Origin: Chrysomallon squamiferum
Taxonomy: Eukaryota; Mollusca; Gastropoda; Neomphalida; Peltospiridae
Reading direction: 5' to 3'
NCBI GenBank assembly: GCA_012295275.1
Contig: CM022675.1
Coordinates: 12,742,753-12,787,752, forward strand
DNA: 45,000 bases
The position numbers were made by a program, and so were the translations under genes. Below are positions 18,938-31,003 of the stretch, in pieces (within the stretch, counting starts at the first letter, position 1; each line of letters starts with the position of its first letter). Under the pieces are notes generated by a model that worked only from the letters and a program-made list of their open reading frames with translations, did not search any database and was not told the origin of the DNA.

Positions 18938-18966
18938 GTTGTCATGGTTTCATTAACCATGACAAC
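18938..18966. repeat. Perfect 12-base inverted repeat with 5-base loop
   Basis: GTTGTCATGGTT (18938-18949), loop TCATT, AACCATGACAAC (18955-18966). It sits in a short G+C-richer island about 1.6 kb upstream of the ENPP6-like start codon, with an E-box CACGTG at 18987-18992. Confidence 0.85.
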
Positions 18967-19149
18967 CATCTGAAAGTAGCCACTGTCACGTGCGCCATGT
19001 GAGGATCAAAGAACGCGTAACCAGAATCTGAGACCCTTTCAAGAAAGAATCTGTGTCAGTGACAGTTACAAGCCTGTGTAAGACTCAGACATGTAGCACA
19101 GAGCTAGAGATAACAGCGTAGAGACATCGAGAATTGAGGTACAGTAAAA

Positions 19150-19255
19150 AAAACCAATATATATATATATATAGTGACTTATAGGAGATAATGACGTAGT
19201 GTATAGACAAGTGACATACAGTATATATGTATCGTCATATAGTATAAAGGTAGTG

Positions 19256-19311
<56 letters not shown>
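19150..19311. repeat. TA dinucleotide runs
   Basis: Alternating TA near 19157-19172 and a longer uninterrupted TA tract at about 19258-19308. Confidence 0.92.
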
Positions 19312-19315
<4 letters not shown>

Positions 19316-19379
19316 TATACTTGTGTTATGGTATATAGGTAGTTACAGAGGATCTCATATTCTGGAGAGGTCACGCTAG

Positions 19380-20733
19380 AGCGACCAGTTTTTCAGTGCT
19401 GAGTACAAATTCTGACATATTTTGAAGCGATGCAGTTTTGAAGTTCTACAATTCAAAAACACAGCGACAAACACGACACAGTGATTAAAAATAAGCTTAA
19501 ATTTTTCCGCGATTAATTGTTTAATTAAAAGTTTAAAAGAATCTCGAATTTTCTAGATCTCCGCCATAGATTGTCAAGACTGCTGTTGGATTTTCTTCAA
19601 GGTCATTCTTACAACCTCGAGATGAATATCTAACTGCTTATAAAAATTTCGAATACATTTTTTTAAACATCTCTACAATATTGTCAGCTTTTTGATTTTG
19701 TATAATAATTTGCATTTCGCTTTTATTTTATTTATTTTTTTAATTGTACCTTACTTTTAATTTGCCGTTTTTTATACGTTACAGCTCATGCCAGTGAAAA
19801 CGTTTAAGATAAAAAATGCTGAATGTCTTATTAAATAAAATGTTTCTTTTTTTCTTTCTTTTATTCTGCTGGAGTGTTGTTAAACATTATTCCACTGCTA
19901 AGAATTAAGAAACATTTCTTATTAGTTTTGCGAAATAAAGAAACGTTCAGAAACAGATAATGTGCAGAGGTTTCACCTGAGGTTAGGATAAAAGTTGTTT
20001 TCTTCTTCTCGTTAATTCTCGCTTTCTCTCGCGTTACTTTTCTAGTGTATTTGTTTGAAAAGAAAATTTAATCAAAACCTAAGATCACAATTTAAGAAAA
20101 TAAAAACAAAAATGAAGCCGTATACAGATTAATACTTTTAATGAGGTGATTCAAAATTCCATCTAGTAACGTATAATAATAAAAACAATTTTTTTATTGT
20201 TTAAATATTAAAGATATAAACAAGAAAAAAAACCCCATATAATCTACATATCACATCATTCAGCATTCTGTTGTTATATATAAATTAATATATTAGATAA
20301 TGAAATATAACACAAAACCACGAGAATTAATATATGTGTGAGTATTTCACAAAGAAAATCATTGTTTCAAAAATCATCTTAATAAACATTCATTTCTCAC
20401 ACAGAAAATAAAGTAATTAGACTTAAATAAATACACTATACGAAACCATACGAAATAAATCGCTTGATCTTCTTTTTTCTTCTTTTTTTTCTTTCTCGTT
20501 TTATTGAATTTTGTTAATTTTGGGTAGATGGTACATAATGTAACATTTTGATTGAAAAATATGAAATTTTCAAGTAGTGAATATACTGGCAAGGCGCGAT
20601 AAACACAAAATTCCATTCTTATGGAGGCGTTTAATATAAGATAATATAATATAATATAATATAATATAATATAATATAATATTACAATTCACCTCACTCC
20701 ATTTCAAAATTGACAGTGGCTAAATAAAATTAT

Positions 20734-20772
<39 letters not shown>

Positions 20773-21195
20773 GATAATAAATTTTAAATATTTCAGAAAT
20801 ATTTTTAGCTCTGGAGAAGAAAAAAACACGGCTTTACCTACTTTTGTAAATAATTACAGTATAATACATATATCATATACAGAATATATTACATTTATTT
20901 AATATAATACATATAAAATATACAGAATATATTACATTTATTTCCATAATACGTACATAGGTGCATTTATAAATAATTACATAAGGGAGGTTACTCTGAC
21001 AATTTATTCAGAATAGTATCCCTAACTCGATAGCGTTTCTTGTTTATTATTTACGAACATAAGCAGAACCTGTCACGAACGTTAACGGAAATTAACGAAG
21101 CGAGTGCATTTTTCAGTACTTGTTCTCGATACTGCTGAAATAGTATTAAAGTAACAAAACGTGATGTGTTTTTGTGTGTTTGTGTGTGTGCATAC

Positions 21196-21283
<88 letters not shown>

Positions 21284-21500
21284 TATCTAAAATAGAAAAT
21301 AACACTATAAGTTTACATTATTACAACAACAAATAATAATAGTAAAATATTTCAGTAAATTATAATTTTTTTTAATATATCCCTCTGACATTTATGATAC
21401 GTTCATATTTTTGGTCTACTAAGCTAAAATATTCGTTTTACTAAAATATTCGTTTTACTAATAGATTCGTTAAAATATTCGTTTTACTGTTACAACAGTT
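19380..21500. other. Spacer between ENPP6-like upstream region and SLC17 gene 3' end
   Basis: AT-rich DNA with a pentanucleotide ATAAT array (about 20640-20682), AAT units (20738-20772) and an AG tract (about 21190-21277). The part nearest 21506 is probably the 3' UTR of the SLC17 gene. TTTATT at 21003-21008 and 21043-21048 are candidate minus-strand poly(A) signals. No exon recognised. Confidence 0.6.
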
Positions 21501-21506
21501 ACTGAG

Positions 21507-22850
21507 TCACACACAAGTTTCTATTTCTGTCGTTAACGAGGGGTAGGTAAGCTGGTTGTCAACAAACACGCTGCATTTTTGTAACGGCAACTTCGTGTTC
21601 ACGTCGTCCGCGTTTTTACAGTCGTGTGTCTGCTCTGTGCATGTCATGTTCGTTCTGTTTTCATTTCGTGCTTGTGGAAACCGAGACTTTTTCTGGGCTG
21701 TTGCAAATTCTGGATTGTCCAGATTTGGCGTCTTAATTACAGCATTAGTATTTCCCGCGTGCAACGCAGTAATACCAGTGTGACGTAATGCTGGAAACTG
21801 TATATCACTGTCTTGCTGTTTCGACGTCATAACAGCTGCATGTCGCGGAGTTATCACTGACGTGTCCGGCTCCTTTTGGCATGACGTCACAACAGTCGGG
21901 TGCCATGGTGATGACGTCAAAGTGTCTCGGTCATTTTGGTATGACGTCGTAACAGTCGGAGGATGCCGTAATGTTGAAACTAATTTGTCTATTTCGTCAT
22001 GGACTGACGTCACAAAATCAGAATTCTGCAGTGGTGAACCTAACGTGTGTGATACATTCGACCCAGGAACGTCTGAGTATTCCCCGCCCACTTCAACCAC
22101 ACCCAGCTGTTCGTTGTTTACGTCCAAAGCAAACCATTTGTCTTTGCTCTGCTCTGGCTGTACTGTTTGGTTTGTGTTTGAGTTTTCTGTGTTGTACCCT
22201 GAATCTACCCTGTCAGTCCGAGATACACTTGACCTAGAACTGTCTATGACAGATACATCGTCAGATCTAGAACTGTCTATGAAAGATACATTTGACTTTG
22301 GACTATTAGTGAGAGATTCATCTGACCTAGCACTGTCTGTCAGAAAGGAATTTAACGCAGCACACTCCACATCCGAACCCTTGCACTCTAAACTGCATCT
22401 ACGTCTACCTGAGTCTAACAAATTTGATTCTATACTGTAAACGTCTTTATCCATCAAAAATTTCAGTTCAGATTTTGGCCAAACCAGGTCATTATTATCT
22501 GCTGGACTTTCAATCTTCCCAGCAGTACCGTTTATATAAAGTCCCGGCTTTAAGTCCACGTTGCCAGGCTCCAGCATTCCAGATGACTCCGATGTCGTTT
22601 CGGTGTCGACGTACGTGGTCGTGTTGACGTTGCCAGGAATTGCCCACGGCTGGGGCAAGCCGCTGCCGAAGAGAAGAAAGACGAAAGCTCCCAAGAATTC
22701 TATAGCAGTGACGCTGTAAAATACTACAGTCCACTCTTCCCGTGTTCCCTGCAAGCAACACAAAGAGATTTCTGTTTTTAATCAGTGACATACAATGCAT
22801 GGAAAGAAGTACAATATTTAATAAAACAATAAAACATACACATTCCATCA

Positions 22851-22940
<90 letters not shown>

Positions 22941-23436
22941 CCCTATCTACATCTCTTTTTCTCTCTCTCTAGTCTTTTCTAGTAACATGTTTTTACAAAA
23001 TCACGTTTAAGAGCTATTTTTTTTTATATAAGAAATTGTTAGCATATCGTTAATCAAAAATTAATTATCATTTTTTGTTTGTTCGAACGACTTCGACAAC
23101 AACAACGGCAGCAACAAAGCAGTACCCTTTTTGTTAACAGAGCAACGACGTAAGGGGCGATAATTCCCGGAACGGTTGCCATGGTGTTGGATACTCCGGC
23201 AAGAGTGCCGGCGTGGACGACAGCAATGTCGGAGAAGTTGGTGATGTGGCCGCTGAAACAGAAGCCGAATGACGCCACAGCGCCACACAGCAGAGCGACA
23301 CCTAGCGCCTGTTGACTGGAGTCGAGTTGGGCCAGAGCAAGCATGAACAGACCGGGTAGCGTCATTCCTGCAAATCAACGTCATAGACTTTAAATACAAC
23401 GATATGACGTCATTATTATTGCTGCTATTATTGTTG

Positions 23437-23481
<45 letters not shown>

Positions 23482-24302
23482 CATTATCATTACTACTACT
23501 ACTACTACTATGATACTACTTCTAATAGTACTACTACTGTAATTATTATTATTATTACTGTATAAAACATTTATATACACTCGCACACGGCAGACATTTC
23601 AGAAACGTTAGAAAGTTCTGAAAACAAACAGTAACAAAGAATCAAAAGATATTCTGTGACTGTATTTACAATAAAAATAAATAAAATTTACCGATGGTGT
23701 TCATCAGTTTCCTGGCACTCGCCACACTCAGGAATTTTCTGCTTATAAGCAAGTCAGAGAAGGTGCTGGCCACGTTTATCATGATAAAGAGACCTACGTA
23801 GGGCAACATGGAATAAAAACCATTCTGAAATAAACACGAACATTTTTGTCAGTTAACACGATTATGTATATATAACAGATATTAAATAATAATAATTTAT
23901 GCAGCATGATCTACCACAGAATGTAATTTAATTTCATGACCTTCTCATTAGCAGTAAAAAAATTTTACATCTGAAATGATTTTGGAAGTCTAGATATCAA
24001 CGCCATTACGTGTTGGGAGCTATCTTCTTTGTAAGATCATTATCATGGACGTATATATCTTTACCGATAATAAAGTTTTCGACCACTCACTGCACTAATA
24101 TCAAAATCCATGACTTCCTTCATGTACGTGGGTATCTGTGTAAGCATCATGTAGTTGAAGAAATTTGCAGTGAAGTGTACAAACATCAGAGCAACACAAG
24201 GTCGTGACGTCAGCAGCTGTAACCACGGCGTCGTTTGACTCTGCAGCAGTAATAGAACAGAGGCACGTGTAGTGAAAAAGCAATAAAATAAAGTAATAAA
24301 AT

Positions 24303-24390
<88 letters not shown>

Positions 24391-24644
24391 GATTCGCCTA
24401 ATGCAAGGTAATAACCAAATGTCACGTGATACCTTTCGTGACGTTGCTCTCGAGCTCAGCACAAATTCAAGATATTTTTTTTCTTTTTCGGTGATTCCAG
24501 GAACATTCTTTGGCGTGTCTCGCACCAGCAGAATCCATGCAATCAACCAGAGTAAACCAGCTGCGCCTTTGTAACAGAAAAATAACAGTTACTGAAAACA
24601 CACACACACTGTCTATATCTATCTATATGTATGTGTCTGGGTGT

Positions 24645-24709
<65 letters not shown>

Positions 24710-25024
24710 GTTTATTCATTTCATTTCTTGAGATGAAGGAACGATAAATTAAGAGTTTCTTTATTAGTTTGTTTTTTGTTTCGGTTATGTTAAATACGGC
24801 AGACGTACCTGTGACGTAGAAGATTGAGGGCCACCCTCCGTCAGGTCCGTACTTGCACAGAACGCCCCCTATCGGAAACGAGACGGCACTCCCTACTTCA
24901 CCTCCTGCCAAACAGTCATATTATTACCATCATACATCTTAAAAATCTGTTATTATCATTATTGTTATCATTGTTGTTGTTATTGTTGTTGTTGTTGTTG
25001 TTGTTATTATTATTATTGTTACTG

Positions 25025-25068
<44 letters not shown>

Positions 25069-25265
25069 GGTGGTGTTGTTTTTGTTAGTTATTACTACTA
25101 CTGCTACTAGTACAACTACTACTACTACTACTACTACTAGTATCACTATTGTTATTACTTTGTTAGTGGTTGTAATAGTTGCAGCTATAGCAGAAGCGAT
25201 AGCAGTTTAACTACTGTACTTTTAGAACTGCTGTTATTTATTTATTTACTTATTTTTACTTATTT

Positions 25266-25300
<35 letters not shown>

Positions 25301-25850
25301 TTTTATTTTATTTTATTTTATTTTATTTTATTTATTACTTATATTATTTATTGTAATATTTTGGTTTTATTTTTTATTTTCTCTTTTAATTACCTGCTAA
25401 GGTGATTCCGAGCATGCGCATCCACTCATCAGGGGGAGACCACTTCGCCCAGAAAATAGGTATAGACGGAAAGACAACAGACTGGAAAACACGTTTTGTT
25501 ACTGACATTAATACACCAAGCATCTGCAGGTTCGTATTACACTAATTACAAGAAAGGGGAAACACTCACTAATTCTACTAGTTTATCATCGATTAGAGGT
25601 AAAGAAGGTCTTGTATGTACCTTCCCTTAGACAGGAAAACGGATAAGGCAGCCTATGATAGATCAGTTGTTGGGTATTGAACGAAGGACAGTAAGTATGG
25701 CAGGATGATCAAACGATCATTGTACGCCAGCACTGAATGCTGAGTGCTATTTCGTTATTTAACGAAAATGTCAAATGCTTCATTTTGTTCTAAAAAAAAC
25801 TTATCACATGTGTGAATGTAGTATTATGTTTGAGACAGTATAAATAATTT

Positions 25851-25900
<50 letters not shown>

Positions 25901-26886
25901 TGTGTGTGTTTGTGTGTGTGTGTGTAATGCCCTCCTTTTTTTTAATTTCATTGAATTTTTGAGTTTTGGTATTATTGTTGTTGTTGCTGCTGCTGTCGTC
26001 GTCGTTGTTGTTATTATGCCTATTATTACTGTTATTTTTTGTTATTATTATTATTATTATTATTTTATTAACAATTTTTTTCTTGTTGCTTGTTTACTTT
26101 TGTTTTACTTTTTTGTTTCAGTGTTACAGTTGAACATTTATCGGAGAAATATATGACCTACAAAATAACCATGGTAACCAAAATTCACCTAGCTCATACA
26201 ATTTTAACTGATCAATACACGTGCATGTGAGTCACTTTGTAGAACTCTCTACTAAACAAACAAACAAACAAACAACTAAGCAAATAAACAAATAAACATA
26301 TAAATGAAAGAATGAGTGAATAAGTAAGTAAGTAAATAAAACTTTAAGAAGAAAACTAATGTAGTTGCTGCACATGTTAAATAAATATCAGTTAAAACAG
26401 GAAATTATTTCTACGTATTTGATACGACTCTCAATATACGTGTCTGTCTGTCTGTCTATCTGTCTGTCTGTCTAGTATGTATTTATGTATGTATGTCTGA
26501 CTGAGTGTCTGTCTGTCTGTCTAGTATGTATGTATATTTGTATGTCTGACTGACTGACTGTCTGTCTGTGTGTCTGTTCACACACACTGTTACTTACGGA
26601 CGCCGCTCCGAGGATGATACGAACAGTCAGCAGAAAGTAAGGACTTGCTCGTGCAGCTAGTGGCGAGGCGAGGGTTCCCAGAATAACGGGCGTCATGGCC
26701 ACGCCTATGATCAGTTTAGTCCCATATCTCTCACACAGCCAGCCCCCGGGGATCTGCAGCAGGATGTACCCCCAGTACGCGCCTCCTAGAATAATTCCTT
26801 GTAGCTGTTTGTCCCAGAAGAATTCTCCAGCCAGGAAAACAAAAAACACAAAAATAAAATCGAATTTATTTATTTATGATTAAAAA

Positions 26887-26935
<49 letters not shown>

Positions 26936-27455
26936 TAATTAATAAGGTATTAAAGAAAAATGGGTGAATACCTCGTTTGAGCAGTTCTGTGCAGTGACGT
27001 CATTCGATTGATACGTAATAAGCTCAGATACGTCATGACTCGCGGAAGCTGTCGTTGACTCGCGCTGGGATGTTGAAAGGTGGCTGACGATTGGCTGCAG
27101 AATCGACGTGTTCGATGCGTTGTGGATGACCGCTGGCGAGATGTCAAAGCGAGGCCGCTTGACCATGCAGACGATAGCAATTCCTAAATTGACGCGCAGC
27201 AGATTGTGGAAGAAGACGGCAGACGACATCATGAACAACATGAGGTATCGCTTCGACTTCCACCATCGCACTGAAACGAGCAAGTGTTCATGTTAAAACC
27301 ATCCGAGCGTTTTATTTTCACTTCTTTTCTTTTGTAATGTTTGTTTAGGCTTTCCTTTTCTTTTCTGTTTATATTTTATTTTACTTTTTTATTATTATTA
27401 TTCTTATAATCTTTTCTCACTTTTCTTTTTTTTTTTTTTTTTTTTTTTTTTTCTT

Positions 27456-27490
<35 letters not shown>

Positions 27491-27872
27491 GATTGATTTT
27501 GTTTTTAACATTTTTAATCTTTTCTTTTATGGGTATTGTTGTTTTTTTTTTTTCTTTTTCCTTTTTTTTTCTTTTTCTTTCTTTCTTTCTTTCTTTATTT
27601 TTTTCAAGCAATTCCAGGAAATGATGACGCAATAAACTCACAAAAGATGATTATAAAAATGAAAACTAATACTATTATCAAGCTATGCTTTGAACATCAC
27701 CATTCATTCAGGGTTAGTGCGGGTGTTACAATAATGAACATACCGGTAACAATTTCAGATGTCGATTGTCAGTCAACGCTCCTGTATAAAAATATTAAAA
27801 GTGAAGCTTTTATTCGTAGAATTAAAAAGCGACTGTTACGTATTCTTTTAAGCTTGCAGAACATTTAGGTAC

Positions 27873-27926
<54 letters not shown>

Positions 27927-28750
27927 TCTGTTTATTTATTTATTTTATTTTATTTTATTTTTATTGTTTTATATAGTAATGTTGTTTTTTTATTTTTATT
28001 ATTATTTCTTGTTATTGTTATTACTATTGTTTTTGTATTGTTGTTGTTATCGTTATTATTATTATCATCATCATCATTATTGCTAGTATTATCATCAACA
28101 TCATCATCTTTATTATTAATTTTTTTATCATGAAAAATCACCATTATTTATTTATTTATTATAAAATTGTTCGTTTATTTTATTTTACGACTCTCAGTCT
28201 CAAAGAAGTGTTACTCTTATCTCAGAAACTAGATCAACTGTTATGAAACAAACATAATACTAACACATATACGACTAATATTCCATATGCGTTTACATTA
28301 GAAAGCGAAAAAAAAAAAAATAATAATAATAATAAAATAAATAAACTAAACCGCGATGGATGAACCAAATCAATATCCTACATATATATACACATATATA
28401 TATGTCTTACACAGTTTTGAAACATACCTAAAATAAACACACAACAGTCTGCTTCAAAATAAATGAATGAATATCTTTATCCATTCATTTTTACTTTCTT
28501 TCATTCATTCAGACCCAGTTTAATCCATCTTTCAGTTGTTGTTGTTCTTTTTCTTTTTTTTTTTTTTCACAACCTTCTGTTTAATGATGTATTCAGTTAT
28601 ATCGCGCTCCATGCATCATACCTTGTCCTCTTTAGACTTAGAAAATATTTAAAAGAATAAAGAAAATATGCGGGTTTGTGGTGTTTATCACTCACCATCA
28701 ATGTTCCAGTTTGCTTCATCTCTAATAATTTTCTTGCTTGAAGACGCCAT
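21507..28750 (-). CDS. SLC17-family (sialin/VGLUT-like) anion transporter with long repetitive cytoplasmic tail
   Basis: Exons: 28750-28696, 27270-26972, 26824-26598, 25481-25394, 24904-24809, 24566-24433, 24240-24091, 23824-23692, 23367-23126, 22748-21507. Predicted length is about 888 residues; SLC17 members are usually 470-590. Family signatures: first helix with FHNLLRVNLGIAIVCM, then WDKQLQGIILGGAYWGYI, QIPGGWLCERYGTK, helix 4 Arg in LLTVRIILGAAS, FWAKWSPPDEW, AGGEVGSAVSFPIGG, SIFYVTG, VRDTPKNVPGITEKEKKYLE, IPTYMKEVMDF and GVSNTMATVPGIIAPYV. After the last helix (FLGAFVFLLFGSGLPQPWA) a tail of about 377 residues follows, with Ser-rich 10-11-residue repeats, 20-residue repeats and a C-terminal ETCV fitting a class I PDZ ligand. 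The VGLUT helix-2 His is replaced by Leu, so substrate (sialate, phosphate, glutamate or nucleotide) is not assignable. The exon 2/exon 3 junction is out of phase by one base with canonical sites. Confidence 0.9.
21781..22020. repeat. 60-base coding minisatellite in SLC17 tail
   Basis: Four diverged, contiguous 60-base units, start points near 21781, 21841, 21901 and 21961, encode 20-residue repeats on the minus strand (for example RHPPTVTTSYQNDRD, WHPTVVTSCQKEPDT, RHAAVMTSKQQDSD). Each unit carries one or two GACGTC/TGACGTCA-like motifs. Confidence 0.85.
22215..22345. repeat. 30-33-base Ser-rich coding repeat in SLC17 tail
   Basis: Minus-strand translation gives recurring units such as LTNSPKSNVS, FIDSSRSDDVS and VIDSSRSSVS. 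DNA copies of the plus-strand form CTATGACAGATACATC / CTATGAAAGATACATT are 33 bases apart. Confidence 0.75.
22853..22936. repeat. TC microsatellite in SLC17 intron 9
   Basis: Uninterrupted TC tract (GA in the transcript) of about 84 bases, followed by a degenerate CT-rich tail to about 22972. Confidence 0.95.
24304..24387. repeat. AG microsatellite filling SLC17 intron 6
   Basis: AG tract of about 84 bases in a 192-base intron (24241-24432). It reads as CT in the transcript, ending about 60 bases before the acceptor. Confidence 0.95.
24648..24706. repeat. GT microsatellite in SLC17 intron 5
   Basis: Uninterrupted GT tract between the exons at 24904-24809 and 24566-24433. Confidence 0.95.
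24955..25345. repeat. ATT, TTG, ACT and TTTA repeats in SLC17 intron 4
   Basis: Compound trinucleotide block (about 24955-25145) followed by TTTA/TTTTA repeats (about 25225-25335). Confidence 0.9.
25855..26560. repeat. GT, ATT and CTGT repeats in SLC17 intron 3
   Basis: GT tract (about 25855-25925), ATT units (about 26046-26065), AAAC/AAAT units (about 26255-26300) and CTGT repeats (26441-26475 and 26508-26522). No additional exon seen inside the intron. Confidence 0.88.
26890..26935. repeat. AAT microsatellite in the short SLC17 intron 2
   Basis: AAT units occupy about a third of the 147-base intron 26825-26971, the intron with the phase conflict. Confidence 0.92.
27410..28150. repeat. Poly-T, ATT and mixed repeats in SLC17 intron 1
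   Basis: T-rich blocks (27419-27600) and ATT units (about 27872-27925), then imperfect TTAT/ATC stretches to about 28130. The 27300-28695 interval is intron 1 of the SLC17 gene; no exon is recognised in it. Confidence 0.85.
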
Positions 28751-28770
28751 CGGTCGGTCACTATAAATCA

Positions 28771-28935
28771 AGAATAATAACTGCTCCCTTAAGACGAGAG
28801 CGTTAGTAAAAGCAGCTCCCTTAAAATAGGAAAACGTTGGTAATAACTGCTCCCTTAAAAAAAAAAATAACGTTGGTAAAAGCTGCACCCTTGGGTCAGC
28901 AGAGCGAGAATAATTGCAGCACCCTTAAAATAAAC
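28771..28935. repeat. Degenerate tandem repeat overlapping the SLC17 5' UTR/promoter area
   Basis: About five copies of a 35-43-base unit with the core GCTCCCTTAA or GCACCCTTAA followed by an A-rich stretch and (A)ACGTTGGTAA or similar. It starts about 20 bases upstream of the ATG at 28750, so it may be transcribed leader or proximal promoter. Confidence 0.8.
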
Positions 28936-28939
28936 TGCT

Positions 28940-30030
28940 GAAAAAAAATAACACTGAAACAGAAAAACACGTTCCTTGAAACTGAAAGAAAAACTTTGGC
29001 TTCAAAGGTTACGTTTGTTTTGAAAGGATAGAATAACTGTACTGAGTACAAGGTCCGTTCTGACTGCAGAATCTTGTGAAGGTATGTCCATCAATCTAGG
29101 TGAAACAGTTAACATAGAGAGAGTTGTGTTTGATAAAGGACGGGTTTTATACTTCAGTAAGTCGCTTTATGATTTGGCATAGGCTATTTGGTATAGTGAT
29201 AGGTATACATGTCTCTGTGTCATTTGTGTGTGTGTGTGTCTGCTTGTCGTTAGGTGTGTTTGTTTGTGGGTGAGTGTGTCTGTGTGGCAAGTAAGTTTAT
29301 TAATGTATCGTGGTCAGAATGCCGTAGGACTCCTGTGACTGGAACTTTTGTCTGACTCCACTGACTTTCTTATGACATATATTTTACGTTTTTGTTTTAA
29401 TAACCTGTGCTGTTAAACTTTTTGTTCAATTGTTGTTCTTGTTAACCTACCACCATCCACTCCAAAATTATACAACATAACATTTCAGATAGACAGATGG
29501 ACAGACAGAGAAAGAAATTTGTTTAATGTGTCGTTTTTCTTTTTGTGTTTTCTGTAAATAACTTAAAGAAATTTGCACAGAAAACCTGTAATGTAAGGCG
29601 TATTCTGTACTGGTATTCTGTACTGGTATTCTGAACTCACTAGGTAAATGAGTCGGGAACTGTACTCACAATATTATAATCATCACTAATTTTATTTATG
29701 TTGACCAATTGAAAAGTGAGCAGTGTGTTTATGCTACATATATCATTATTTCATAATAAATTGTATTACCATATGAAACAAAATTTCGTTTATGAAAATA
29801 CCATTTATAGGCGTCTCAGCTACATTCAAGAACGGATGGGAGAGAGTTAAGTATGTCTCAACGATTTTATTTTAGTCATTTAATTTATTTATTGTTATTA
29901 TTTTGTTAAGTGGAGCGAATACTTTAATTTTGTCTTTGTAATCAAACTGCTACGTGATCTGTCGATACTACACTCGTTATTTATTCACATTCCCTTTCTG
30001 TGCGATCGATAGGAATACTAAGCGAAAATA
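28940..30030. other. Upstream region of the SLC17 gene, no coding exon seen
   Basis: Mostly unique AT-rich sequence with short GT runs near 29225-29280. Around 29190 a stretch TTGGTATAGTGATAGG resembles a tRNA-type A box but has no downstream B box. Confidence 0.5.
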
Positions 30031-30036
30031 ATTATG

Positions 30037-30039
<3 letters not shown>

Positions 30040-30069
<30 letters not shown>

Positions 30070-30079
30070 AAAACACAAA

Positions 30080-30117
<38 letters not shown>

Positions 30118-30525
30118 AACAACACACACACAAACAACACACACACACAAACACAACACAGAGAGCGAGAAAGAGAGACATTACACATAGACATTACACA
30201 TATATACACACATATGCATTCATACAAACAAATGTATACATACATATCTACACACACATACATACACACACATACACACACATACACACAAACACACATA
30301 CATACAAACATACATACATACGTACACAAACACACATACACATACGTATACATACACACATAGATATACACATACGTACGCACACACGTACATACAAACA
30401 CACATACATACGTACACACATACATATACACATACGTTCACATACGTATATACAAACACATATACATACGTACACACATAAATCACACATACGTAAACAC
30501 ATACGTACACACATACACAGACAGA
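30040..30525. repeat. CA and ACAT/ACGT repeat block
   Basis: CA-rich run (30046-30160), then long compound ACATACAT, ACACATACGT and ATACACAC repeats up to about 30520. It makes overlapping false ORFs of up to 254 codons on both strands. Confidence 0.93.
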
Positions 30526-30529
30526 CGGC

Positions 30530-30953
30530 TGTGAAAAGACGGAGACATTGCTGTTTGACTGAGAAGATATTGATTGGGTTTGTTTCACTTGAAAGTTACA
30601 CCAGCTCGCTAAACAACCGCAGCTGGCTTCACGTTCGTCTGAACCTCGAGTTTCGTGTTCTATTGACCGATTCACGACTTAGAACAGTTTACATGCAAGC
30701 TACGACCCGCAAAGACACCTGGCAGATAATTAAGATAATAAATATCTATCTGATTCAAGTTTAAATTCATTTTTTCTTCAAAACTATTCACCATTAATAA
30801 GGATGAAAATAGTATATATGCAACTTCAGCGCGCACTCAGATACACACAGATACGTATATATATGAGCACACTATAAAAAACCTCAACAGATATAAACAT
30901 AAAAAAGAACCTCATATGTACATACAAATTCACATACTGACAAAAAAGGCACT

Positions 30954-31003
<50 letters not shown>

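Noticed and set aside
21862-22440. 192-codon plus-strand ORF antisense to the SLC17 tail
   Set aside because: Open because the sense strand is a repetitive coding exon; it contains no recognisable domain, while the sense frame continues a conserved transporter.
29190-29225. tRNA gene or tRNA-derived SINE head
   Set aside because: An A-box-like TGGTATAGTGA is present but no B box (GGTTCGA) follows, and no cloverleaf can be drawn.
30000-30764. 254-codon plus-strand ORF rich in His/Thr
   Set aside because: Most of it is ACAC/ACAT repeat; the non-repeat end has no domain or splice support.
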